64,000 bases of DNA from Brugia malayi. Lineage: Eukaryota > Nematoda > Chromadorea > Rhabditida > Onchocercidae. Of the stretch, positions 50,829-62,300 are shown piece after piece. The notes beneath the pieces are model-generated. The model was not told the origin of the DNA and searched no databases. It was given only the letters and a program-made list of their open reading frames with translations. Location: assembly GCF_000002995.4 (NCBI RefSeq), contig NW_025062479.1, positions 18,224,721-18,288,720 on the forward strand. The letters are read 5' to 3'. The stretch's first letter is position 1, and the number at the start of each line of letters is the position of its first letter. The position numbers and the translations under genes were made by a program.

Positions 50829-53800
50829 TCAGCTATTAAAAATGCGAAATTTAGACATAGCAACAGGTGCAGTTGCTTGTACCTTCAAGAAATCGGGCAA
50901 ATTCAGCGATTCCGAATTGCTCTCATGCCTGAAACATAACTCTTCTAAAACTTCTGAAATCGTGAAGAGGAGGTCGAAGTAATCTGAAAAAACTTTGAAA
51001 AAATGAGAAAACAAAAAAGTGTCAACAAAATAATGTTAAGGCATGAATAATGCTCAGATAGAAAAAAAGGAACAAAATGAATTTGTGATATACTAAGAAA
51101 TTGCCATCCTAACATAGCTTCGAGCCAAACGAGATTATAAATAAGCTCCTTATAAACAATAAATGTTTATGATTTTAGAAATATCGAGCTATGTTATATA
51201 ACAAGAAAGTAAGCAAAGGAAAATAGTGCAGAGGTTGTGGATAGGAAAAAGTAAGGTTCCTTTTTTTTGGTGGATTAAAGTCGTTAAATGAATAAAACTT
51301 TATATCCAGAAAAATTTTGCTGCAAAAGAACTCATTTCACGCAATTTCTACAGAAAAGAGTTGAAACTACTTAAAGAAGTTCACAGCGCAAGATTGGTAG
51401 TGTGCTAAAGGTAATTTACTAATTTATGTTTAGAGATGATTCACATTAATTGAAAGATAATTTACTATCACTTGTTGGAAGAATGATCACAATAATCTCT
51501 TTTTTCACATTTAAAAGACAACTTATAACGCCACCGCAAAAAGGGATTTTAAAATAGTCGAGATACAAAATACTATGAAGAACTGCAAAATTGTTTGAAG
51601 ACAACTTACTGTATCATATCTTCGATATCGACAAGCATCGAGTCCTGTTGCATATACAGCGAATCTTTTTCAACTAGTAGCCTCATTAATTCCGCATTCT
51701 CTTCTGTAAACAAAGCATACACAGCGAATAATTATTAAATACAATTGCTTCAAATAAATTACTAGTGTTATTTTACTGAGACTGTGAAAATAAATACATT
51801 TGAGTTAATCGTTCAAGTCATGAAGTTTTACCGTCAAGAACAATTTTTCGAAGATATTTCATTCATTAACTCTGTTAAGCAAAGCCTTAAACAACATCTA
51901 CAAGTCCTCTAAGCAACCCTTTCTTTTCATGGTCTACTATTTCCCTTAACTATAAAAATGGTAATCATCCTTCCTAATGGGCAACTTCACATCTCTTCAG
52001 GTCAATCCAAAAATTTGCACCACTTTTGTCACTTGCACTCCTTTTCATGACAGTAAATTAAAAAGAAAAATACCATTAATACGCTTGCTAATCTTTTCAC
52101 TTAGTTCGATAAGCTGTCGACGTGTCATTTTCGATAACTGCAACCTGAAAGCTGGATTCATATGCTTTCAAGTAGATTTTATAAAATTAAGGTTTTAAAA
52201 AATGAGTTTTAAAAATAAGAGACGTTCTTGAAGTGTATTTTAAAATCATATGACTCGCAGAAAATTAAAAAATTTCATTTCTAGAAGACAAAACAAATTT
52301 ATATAATAACCTGGAAGCCTTCGGCGGTATGGCTGTGGTAAATCGATTTGTGTTAATCTTCTCGATTTCCATCTGCATTCTCGCAGCCTGTTTTGCTTTC
52401 GTGAGCATCATTTTCGTCTCCTCTTCCAAGACTTGTCGTTTTTCTTCTGCATAATCAACAAAAAAAGTGCAATTGTACTTATCACGCCGCACAGGAATAC
52501 ACATGCTGAAGATAAGAGTGAAAGGGTTGTAAAACACACTCTATCTCCCGTCTTATTTTTCTATCTTATATCTGAAATAATGTGGTCTTAAAGGCAAAGG
52601 AACATCACAGATTGAAAAACCAATATTTAATCTTTTTCTCATATCCCCAAATAATGAGATAAGTTTTTCTCCATGAATACCTCATCAAAAAAAAAAAAAA
52701 AAAAAATCACACAAGAAAATAAGCTCTGTGTCTTTGTGGCAAATTTTCGATGCCTAGGATAACAGGCATCGAAAGATCGACGAAGACAGTAATTTTTTAC
52801 CAAGAATTTAGCCCTGTAAGCTGAATTTGTACATGCTCATAGGAATTTGACTTCTTGGCACCCATGTAACACGACACTGAATGCTAGAGACGAACCTGAA
52901 TTGCCACTCTGATTCTTGCTGCCGACCCACCTGGCCACTAGTCACTCTCACAAAGAGTTTAATGTTTTAAATTTGAAGTGCAGCAAACGATCAATGAGAA
53001 CTTGAAACACTACATAAGACTTCAAAAATGACAAACCAACCAAACAGAAGTCTACAGGAAGGAAACGACAATGAACTAAAGCATTTATAGGAGAACAAAC
53101 CAAATGTACGATGTTATTAATAAGCTAATAAGAAAAGCTCATTTATAAGTGTCAAAGATTTCATAAAAATAATAATGGAGTACATAAGGAGGAAATCTAA
53201 CTTATTTTGATTGGAAAAAATGTGAAGCTTCAGGTACATAACTTCATATATTGAGACTTCATGCAAGATATCTTAAAAATGGAAAAGAAGTTTCTCTGAT
53301 AAAAAGTTATGATGTAAATCGATTTAATAATTTGGAAACAATAATATATTCTTACTTATAGCTGATATAGCCTGACGTAACTGAGAAGCATTCAAATTGG
53401 AGCCATCGATTACCGAGTTTTGCAAATTCGGTGCAGATTTCGATTTTGGCATAGAAAAATCATCATCCGAACTTTCTTCCTCGTCTTCATCTTTCAGACC
53501 GTTAATATAGCAAACCTAATAGATACACGAAAATATGAAAAAATAAGATCTTCGCAAGTCAGTTATAAAGAATCTGAAAGGATCTGCTACGGAATAAATG
53601 ATTAGAATAATATTGATATTACTTAATCATTTTCATTGTTGCTTTCATTGTTTCTGTAAGTGGTCTAAACGCTTGGTTCTTAGCCGACGGACAAGTTGCT
53701 TTAGGCCTTGCAAAAGATAAATTAATGCCGCAATTTTTTGCTAAAAGAAACAAATATGGTGCCCCCTTTTGTGGACATCATCTAAAACACATTTTTCAGA

Positions 53801-55581
53801 AAATCTGGGAAGAATAAACATCTTTTCATTTACCCAAAACCATATATTTCTTCTTGAAATTGTGAAAATTACTTGCAAATTCGTGGCTGTCTGCAAGCGA
53901 AATCCTAGATTTGACTTCGCTGGCCCCTTGTAAACATGTAAAGCCGGTGGTTCTGCTGTGTAATGGTCTACTTGAAGTGCTAAACGGCGACGTACCTGTA
54001 AAAAACCCATCACACTCATAAATTTTCAAATACGATGGAAAAAGACAAAGAATTGTATACTGATACATCATTAAACAGTGATGATAAAAGTTTCTGCAGT
54101 ATCGTTTGTCGATTCTATTTATTTTTTTTTTTTAGTTAACCACTAATGGATTTAAAATCAGATCAACTGAATCTTGGAAATAATTTTTGCGGTGCAAAAT
54201 TTTGTAACTCAATAAATAAAGCATAAAGGGAAGTGCCAAAAGTCAACTATTCTTGAAGACCTATAAATAAATTATCTTTACATTACAATATGTCACCGTG
54301 ACTAAGAAACTCAATCACATAAAATTATAGCTAAAATTATGGAGAAAATAAAGAAAGAAAAAATATATATGCATCACAAATATATGCTACAATATTATAT
54401 TAAGTCTTCTTGGATTTACAAGAATTATAAGAATTCAAAATCCATCAATAATTATTAAAAACGATCAGAATCAAAAATTTACAGAACAATACAAAAAGAA
54501 ACCAGAACACAACAGTTTAAATTTAGCATTCAATCTATATCTTAATGGCGTTTGAAATTCCTAAATTTGACTCTCTTTTGCAAATATCATTATTGTTTTT
54601 ATTTTAATCAGAAAGAGATGCATTAAAACAACAAAAGAGAAATCAAATATGAACTTCCAATAGCAATATTTATTTCATGTTCCATTTTATAATCTGTAAA
54701 CAGTGCTCTCAAGAAAATGTTATCATGCAGAACATATCAATGACTAAGGAGAGTGATATTAAAAATAATTTAGAAAGGAAATTAAAATTAACCTGTTCAC
54801 CAAGTAATTTCCGTTCCGTTATTAACCGTTCCTTTGCTGCGCAATTCAGTTTTTCTTCCAGCTTATTAAAATCCAGTTGTGGTAAGCATGTATCTAAATT
54901 ATCCAACTCCTTGTCGATATATTCCCGTAAAGAAGCTTTATCATTTTTAATGAAATTTTTAAATTTCCATGCACCACATGCGCCGTGAAAGTGTCGTGAT
55001 TCGGTCATTCTTGCCCCACCTCGATTTACAATGCTATTCCCAGTCGCCTCATCCCGAAAAATTTCTTGAGCATCATTTAATTCATTGAGATGATAGCTTG
55101 TTAATGTTAAGGGGTTTGTTTTTGTCGAAAAATTCATATTTTTCAATGAACTGGATTTTCCCAGCGAACTACATGGTTCTAAACTGTCTTTCGAGGTTTG
55201 GTCTGAACTGGTATATTCCGATGATTTTCGATCTTGATAATCGAGTGATATATTCGATGGATGCATTAAATTATGCAGACCGAGAAAACTTGATGCCAAG
55301 TTCTGTAGCGACAACTGTGAAGGATCTTCAGTAGCTGGTCTTGAAGTTGTACTGGACATTTCGAAGGAGTCCTCAGAACACGACGTAGATAAAGCTTGGT
55401 TGCCATCCAGAGTAAATGATTTGATGGATTCCAAGCTTGAACTATTGCTTTGCTGATCCAAGGAGCTTGAGCTTATACTTCCGATATGACGCGAGTTTAC
55501 TAAACTATGTAATAGTGACTTGGAACATAGATTATGTTTCGATTCCGCATTGAGCACTACCTCACCAGAACGCTGCCACAT
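50829..55581 (-). CDS. Schwannomin-interacting protein 1 (SCHIP1) family protein
   Basis: Seven constant minus-strand exons: 55581-54793, 53995-53873, 53515-53356, 52446-52311, 52144-52074, 51703-51610 and 50928-50829; phases agree and give about 490 residues. The first exon (263 codons, starts MWQRSGEVVLNAES) is Ser-rich and probably disordered, with an acidic helix near its end (KLEEKLNCAAKERLI). The next exons match the vertebrate SCHIP1 order: SNLGFRLQTATNLQ followed by VCYINGLKDEDEEESSDDD (SCHIP1: [20 protein letters not shown]), then the coiled-coil part QVLEEETKMMLTKAKQAARM, then KMTRRQLIELSEKI and finally ENAELMRLLVEKDSLYMQQD with SMLVDIEDMIQ (SCHIP1: EQDAMLVDIEDL). SCHIP1 proteins are cytosolic coiled-coil scaffolds that bind merlin and ankyrin and act in growth signalling and membrane-cytoskeleton organisation. 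No catalytic domain is present. Its role in nematodes is not known to me. Confidence 0.85.
52687..52706. repeat. (A)20 tract
   Basis: Twenty A residues in an intron of the SCHIP1-family gene. Confidence 0.85.
52744..52775. repeat. Short inverted repeat in SCHIP1 intron
   Basis: TTTCGATGCCT and its reverse complement AGGCATCGAAA are separated by about eight bases (AGGATAAC). It lies in the 0.9 kb intron between two coiled-coil exons. Confidence 0.7.
53645..53740 (-). other. Candidate alternative last exon of the SCHIP1-family gene
   Basis: Inside the intron 53872-53516, a strong acceptor (TTTCTTTTAG) opens a 32-codon frame in phase 0, exactly the phase of the upstream donor at 53873. It reads QKIAALIYLLQGLKQLVRRL and continues basic (RTKRLDHLQKQ) to TGA. 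Leucines and isoleucines spaced three and four residues apart would form a short coil. Use of this exon would end the protein before the conserved SCHIP1 coiled coil. Skipping it restores the family sequence. No AATAAA follows at close range. Confidence 0.4.
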
Positions 55582-58500
55582 TGTGTAGTGAATTTCGAAT
55601 GGATAGAATGATGCTGGTAACAACGGCAACAATAAAATAAATAGCACAAAGAAATGGAAATAAATAAAAAGGTCTAGTTTGTCTATCACAAAGTAGAAAA
55701 ACAAGTTGAACAGCAAAAATCTGTTAGTTATCACGCTCGATTTCAGAACTGCCGGGGGAAAACAGAAATGCTTTTTTCTTCTCAGTATCCTTCAGTTATC
55801 AATGAATAGGAAACGAACGGTTGTAGCCGTTATTTTATTAACAGGATTTACAGCAATAATCATTTGTAGGAAAATTATATATCACCAACTGCCATCCACC
55901 TGATCCATACCATCCATCAAAATTCTGACTTCACTATTAGACTGACAACAGAAACGTTCCCTATCCACAAATAATTAAACTCTCCACCTGCAAAAAGAAT
56001 GCGAAATTAAAAAATGCATTTTAGCTTGATAACAACAGTACTGTTTTACACAATACAAATTTGAGTCAGCATTTACCTTCACAAACCAAAAAATAAATTA
56101 AACATATATCAGAACTAATAAAAGTTAACTCTTATACTGTTTGACATTACAAGAGTAGGATAATAGGATATATATACCAACCCTCACTAACTTTGCGAGT
56201 AATGGAATAAGATCTTGAATGTATTAATGATAGGAAATAACTTCCAGAAATATGGAGAAAATACTTCATTTTGTTATGTATTGCTGTCAGATTTACGGTC
56301 ATTTTAGGTATTGCTTCAACCGAGCATATCAATGTCCTTCTACAAACTGTGATTTACCAATGATGGAACATTCCCGAAGAATGGTTCATAGGAATGTTTG
56401 CGTGGAAATAACAACGCAGAATTATGTACACTTAAGTGGTGACTTCAGCAGCGCAGTGGTGGATGAAAGAAATGCACAAGAGAAATACAAATATGACAAA
56501 AGCGATGTCATTCATGGTAAGATTTTAGCATTAATAGATAGATGTATAATAGCATAAAAAGCAAAAAAAAACATTAAGTATGGAATTTTATAAAAAGTGT
56601 TATTCTTGGTGAATTACATAAACTGTACTCTAGATAAGTCAGTGAACAGGGTAATGAGATTACGGAGATAAATGGATACAAAATCACATCTAAACTATAT
56701 CTAATAATCAGCCAATCCACTGTTTGTACTATTCATAAATACTTTTAGTTGGAAGCAACTCCTTAACAATGAGCCATCATCAGTGACAACCGATCGATAT
56801 ATATCATTTAGCTGCATATTACACCACAATTGGTTATATTAGTTTCGATTTAACTGAAATTAATTGCTATTCAGAGTGAGTGAATGAATATTCTAATGCA
56901 AGTATCTTATGTAACAGGAAATCAATAATGTTTTCGTTGCAAAGGTGTTTATATATTACCGGAAATTTCCAATAAGGACTCATTATTGTAGATGAAATAA
57001 GATTCTCCTCCGACTTGGTATTGTCCCTTGAAAGACCAGTAAGAAAAGGAATCAAAAACAAAATTAAGGTGTTGACAAACAATGGAAAGAATGTGTCAAG
57101 AAGGATCCAAAAAAAAGAAGTCTATATAAGGGTTATCTCAAAGGTTGACTATCACGTTCTTTACCAATCTCTCATTTGTAAGAGAAGGATAAAAAATCAA
57201 TTATCACATATAGTATAGTCATTGCAATGGCCAATCGAGTACGAATTAGAGCTGCTTGCTGTGATGATATATTATGATCACCATAACTAAAGAAAAGAAT
57301 ACTGAAGTATGACCTCTCTACATAAAATTTTACATCGCTAAAATCCGAATTTTCCTCTACATCTCATACCAAAAACTTAAATTCTTAAAAATGCTGTGAA
57401 CAGATATAAAAATAGATATAAAAAAAAGCTTCGGCACTGTAGCTGATAATATCAACTGAGATATAACTCTAACATTTTATCCTGAAACTGAGTTATTGAT
57501 AGAGTGACAAAAATTATTTCCAAATTTCGTGACACAGCACTCGATCAAATAAAGTTAGAAAAATTCAAGAGATTCCGATTACTCCTTCATTGGTTAAACC
57601 CAACATTATTCCCAGGACAAAGAGGAAGAGTAAGGGAACCAGGTTTCATCGGTTAGTAAGTGGAACCTTTGAGACACCTTATCTAATCAGCAACAGCAAT
57701 TTTCATGTTAAAATACTATTCAGTCCATTATATTCGAAATCCTTAACAACGAAATTTATTGTGACAAATAAGCAAAATAATGATTCACTATGCTATCGTC
57801 AACTTGAAAGGTAAACGCGGAGAAACCAAATCAATAGCGAAATCACAGCAACTACTTACTATGATTTGAGATGTGTAGTGAAATATCGTGGAGAATAATC
57901 GATGAAATGGGATTATCGAATTTGGAAAGGGTCAAAATGAATGTAGTTAGGAAAAATGAATGTTCTCAGATTTCAAAAACTGCACAGTCACACTTTCTGT
58001 GGTCATAAATTTAATTAACATATTTGCAGTAGAAAACAAATCTGTCCTAATTAGGCATAAAGGACATATGATGATGTGAATATTTAAGTGAATGTGATAT
58101 AAACTGGAATTCTAGCCTCAAGTTTCGTGTTCAAATGCTTATTTAGTCCACTGAATTCAAGTCTCAATCTAAAATATTATGTATATTACTGCTTGATAAA
58201 AAACAAGTGTGGCGGTATCGTGAGAAAAAACATGGACAAAACAAAATCTAAAAACTCGTTCTCGAGGTTACTGTTCAACATGCTTTTTAAAATAAATTCA
58301 GACAAGTGTTATTTCTATACACACTCACTGTCGACTGATAGTTGTTTTTCAAGACAGCTTTTAGATGCTGCAAATAATTGTGAGTATCAAGAAATTTATA
58401 AATTTAGAATAATACCATCGCTGGTAGATGAAATAGAGGACTTAAAAAAGGCAACAAATGAATAAAGCTGATTCAAATCAACTTTTGTTATTGTCATTAC

Positions 58501-59366
58501 TTTGTTTAGTAGTACAATATAAGTGAAATATACATACCAGTTGCAATTAATATAATGGAGTGCTAAAATAAAATCAAATGAACTTCAATTCGTAGCTTCG
58601 AAATTAAAAATAAGAGGAAAAAATAAAAATTTATTGGAGCACTTATTAACAGTTCATTTTCATGAACTCAACTGAGTCTATCGAATTTTACACAGAAAAG
58701 AAGACATTTCCGGGCTAAAAGATTGACGTGAACACCATGCATCGTCTGTGACTTTTCAACATGCAAAAGCGAACCACCACGTCAAAGTGAATGGTTCTAA
58801 ATCTTCGAAATCCTAAAGTAACTCTTCTCCCGGAGTAATCCAGTCATAAATTTCCAAGCCACATTCGCTGATTTTTCTGCATTTTTCGTACTCACTAGTA
58901 ACTCTCAGAAAACAAGCATATAGTGGTAAGATACTGTGTGGTTGCATTAGCGGGAAAAGCTTCGCCCTATGTCATTGTTAGGACTGTAAGGCTTCAAAAG
59001 CTTTCCGAAGTGCTCTATAGACCAAACAACGAACCGAAATCCTCAACCTTACCGAATGACACAAACCTATCGAGTCTCCTTTTGACGCGGTATCCTAACG
59101 AAGTACGTTAAATTCAGTTCTGATAATAATTTTCTCTTTTTTATTAAATTGGTGCTTTACTGTTGTGAAATTCAGAACTTGAACTGGAGTTGATTCAAAT
59201 CCTTACTATACTTTAAGGCGATTAATTTGTTCTTTCATTTTCCGGTAAAAGCAGAGAGAGTACACCTATGCACATCTGCTTACCCTCATCACATGATAAA
59301 TTACCACTGATACATCATTTCTCATTCTTAATGAAATTCCATTCAGCACGATCTCGAGGTAGTTTA
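55582..59366. other. Divergent spacer between SCHIP1 and PIKfyve genes
   Basis: The two neighbours are transcribed away from each other, so both promoters lie here. Short open frames exist (for example 56252-56557, 57590-57814, 58127-58465 and 58923-59111 on the plus strand), none with a recognised motif. Those at 57590 and 58127 share a short similar segment. An upstream 5' exon of the PIKfyve gene may be present but could not be identified. Confidence 0.45.
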
Positions 59367-62300
59367 ATGCGGGAACAGTTTCAAGGTATGGAACCAACTG
59401 ATGATAATACCGCATGCATCACCTATTTCGCACGGCATCCTGAAGAATTGATTGATGAATCAGTGGCATCAACTTCTGCTGGTATTTTCGGCAATCTTTT
59501 CAGTCGAATTTTCAAGCCATCTAAAGACATCAACATAGCAAATAATGTCAGAGATACAACCACCATGTCGATGTCATCGCGGCATGACGATGTAGGAGAA
59601 GTGTCAGACATTTCTATGGGTAAAGCTTTTACTTTTACATGTATAGCTGTGTCTAAATTCTTTTTGCTTATTTTATTAACAGTAGTTTACAATCCTTAAC
59701 TTTTTTCCCTCTTTCTTTCTTTTCTGTTTTCCTTCAGGCGGATTATTTGCTTGACCGTTAATGCAGAAATTCTTGAGTGATTTATTTGGTCAACTTTTTT
59801 CTTCTAGCAATAAAAGCAAAAGTTATTTCATTTTCGCTTTTCGGATTTCATTCGGATATATTAAAATTACGATATATTGTAGGGGATTTTAATAGATGTT
59901 TAATGTGTTAGAAATTTTTTACATTTAAGGATTTTTAGAAAATGAGATTGGCGATACTGGTGAAAATTCAAAGGAAAAAGATGAAAATGGCAGTGATATT
60001 TTGGAGCAGAGGAAAAAATCCTATATTCGTTTTGCTTCCATTTTCAAAGGGCGAAATCCTGGTCTTCTCGATTACGAAAGGTTAAGTTTATTAAAGTATC
60101 ACTATGTTTTTAGTAGTAATTTTCCGAAATAACATTTCGTAGTTTGCCCAGTTTCCGTTATGGTATGTATTCTTGTCTGATATTCGTGGACTCACTTATA
60201 GGAGTAATTTTCGACGTTACTGGATGCCAGATTCAAGTGGACGGGAATGTTACGAATGTCAGGAACGTTTTACCGCTTTCAGAAGACGACATCATTGTCG
60301 TTTATGTGGGCAAATATTTTGTTCGAAATGTTGCGGTATCCAGGTCTCTGGATCATTATTAGGTTTGCTTGAATTATTTTTATTTCGATTATTTTAAATC
60401 TATCTGATTGAATATTGAAGACTGCGCAGAAATTTTGCTAGTTTCATTTTACTTACTTTCACTTAGTTGTACATCCTGTTAATGAAGGCGTGCATATGTT
60501 AAAGAAGACATATGGTTAACCCGCCCTCGAACTTTTTAATGTCGAACTAGTTAAACTGTCCAATCAATTTGCTTGGGTTTCAATTTGCAGTAATTTTAAT
60601 TATATTTCTCTGATTTCAGTGACATATGATCTGTTATTTCTCTTAGTTATGAGCCAAGTTTTATGGAAGATAGAAGTGAGTGCTTCGTAGGATTATCAGG
60701 CAACTAATTTTAGAAAGAATCATGAATTTCATAAGTAATCTATTTTTTGCAGGTTATACGGGTGATTTAAGGTTGTGTACTTACTGTGCTGATATTGTAA
60801 TTTCGAATTTGCCACAGACAGAAACAAAATTAGAGGACGGGCCTAATTCATCTGCTTGTGACCAAAAACTAAACTATGAAACAGACTTCTCAGTGTCAAC
60901 GATTTTTGCAGGTTGAGATGTTTGTAGTTTGGAGAAGATTTGATAATGAAATTTAATGAAAATTTTTAAGCTATGTAGAATGGGGTTTCTTGAATTCTTT
61001 TGTTAAACCAGCACTCTGGTAGTAGATTTAATTTTAAATTTTCAGAATTCTTTGAAAATGAAGCCGTTATATGATTTTGGAATGAAATATTAATGCATTT
61101 CACTTTGTAGGTCCCATATCTTGGTCACTGAATTCACCTATTATTGCTGATGAGAATAATGAAAGTGGGACATCATTTCAATGTACAGTTCCAAGAAAAT
61201 CATCAGTGAAACTTGATTCCCCTACGCAGCTTTCGGTAACGGAATTAGCCATGTATAATTCAAATGTTCAGTATTCGCCTACTCATGATGTTGGCGATGA
61301 TCTTGAACCGGAATGGGTGAAAAATATTGAAATGACTGATAATGTGAAGCCGTTGGATTCTTCAAACTCGGTTTGCTATTTGAGAAAATTAAAATGGAGA
61401 AAAAAAACAACGATATAAAAATTAAATCGTTTCTGATTTGTAAAAATATTCTGAGAGTGGATAATATTTTAAAAAACTAATAGCGTTGCAGTGATTTTGT
61501 GCTGTCCATTTTATGGTGAACGTCTTTACCGAGTTATAGGTGGTTTTTTAAATATTGTTAATGTCCTTTTATTTTTGTTTTTTTAAAATTTATTTTGGAA
61601 AGCATTATACTTAATCGAACTTATTACAGTTTCTTTCAGAAACTAGAATCTATGGATTACTCACACTCAACGTCACAAAAAGATGACATGAACATTGAAA
61701 ATAAGTTAAACTTTCATGTTGCTGAAATGGATAATGAACAAATTGTTAAAAAAGCTTCACCATCGAGAGCAGGAAATGATGATCTTCGTTTCAATGAAAC
61801 AATTGAAAGATGCTTTGAAATCCAGTCCGAAAAACTGATTTTACAGCTTTTCAGTCGTGAAGGATTGGATCCGAAAGAGTTAGCTTATTACAATTTCTTA
61901 CTGTAGCATACATCTCACTGGCATATCACTTAAATCTCATCTAAGGGGGCAATTGATCGAATCTATTTTGTTCATAACTTATGAAATGGGACATTCTAGC
62001 CTGCCGAAATTTTCATGAAACTCATTTAATGAGGAAAGATCATAAAATAAACTCCTAGATGGTGGGAGATCATATGGTCTGTAAGTCATGTTGTATCGTC
62101 AATGGTTAAAGTTGATATGGAGGGACGAAAAAATGTTAATGTTATGAAACATGCTCATATCAAAAATCTTCATGTTGCGGTTGATAAGCCCTCCGCAAAG
62201 GTTAGTTTGTGATATCCATTTTATAACTGTACAATCGATAGCATCAGTATTTGTGTGTGCCCTGACAAATAGCATAAAGAAGAATATTTTCGGGGCTGAA

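Noticed and set aside
55582..55734. In-frame, very hydrophobic N-terminal extension of the SCHIP1-family first exon starting at 55734
   Set aside because: It would add two membrane-like segments to a cytosolic scaffold family. The residues are Phe/Leu/Ile-rich as expected from T-rich noncoding DNA, and the start MWQRSGEVV at 55581 fits better.
60144..60201. Exon candidate SLPSFRYG between the second PIKfyve exon and the FYVE exon
   Set aside because: Its phase leads to the wrong frame in the FYVE finger, whereas the acceptor at 60201 joins directly in frame to SNFRRYWMPD.
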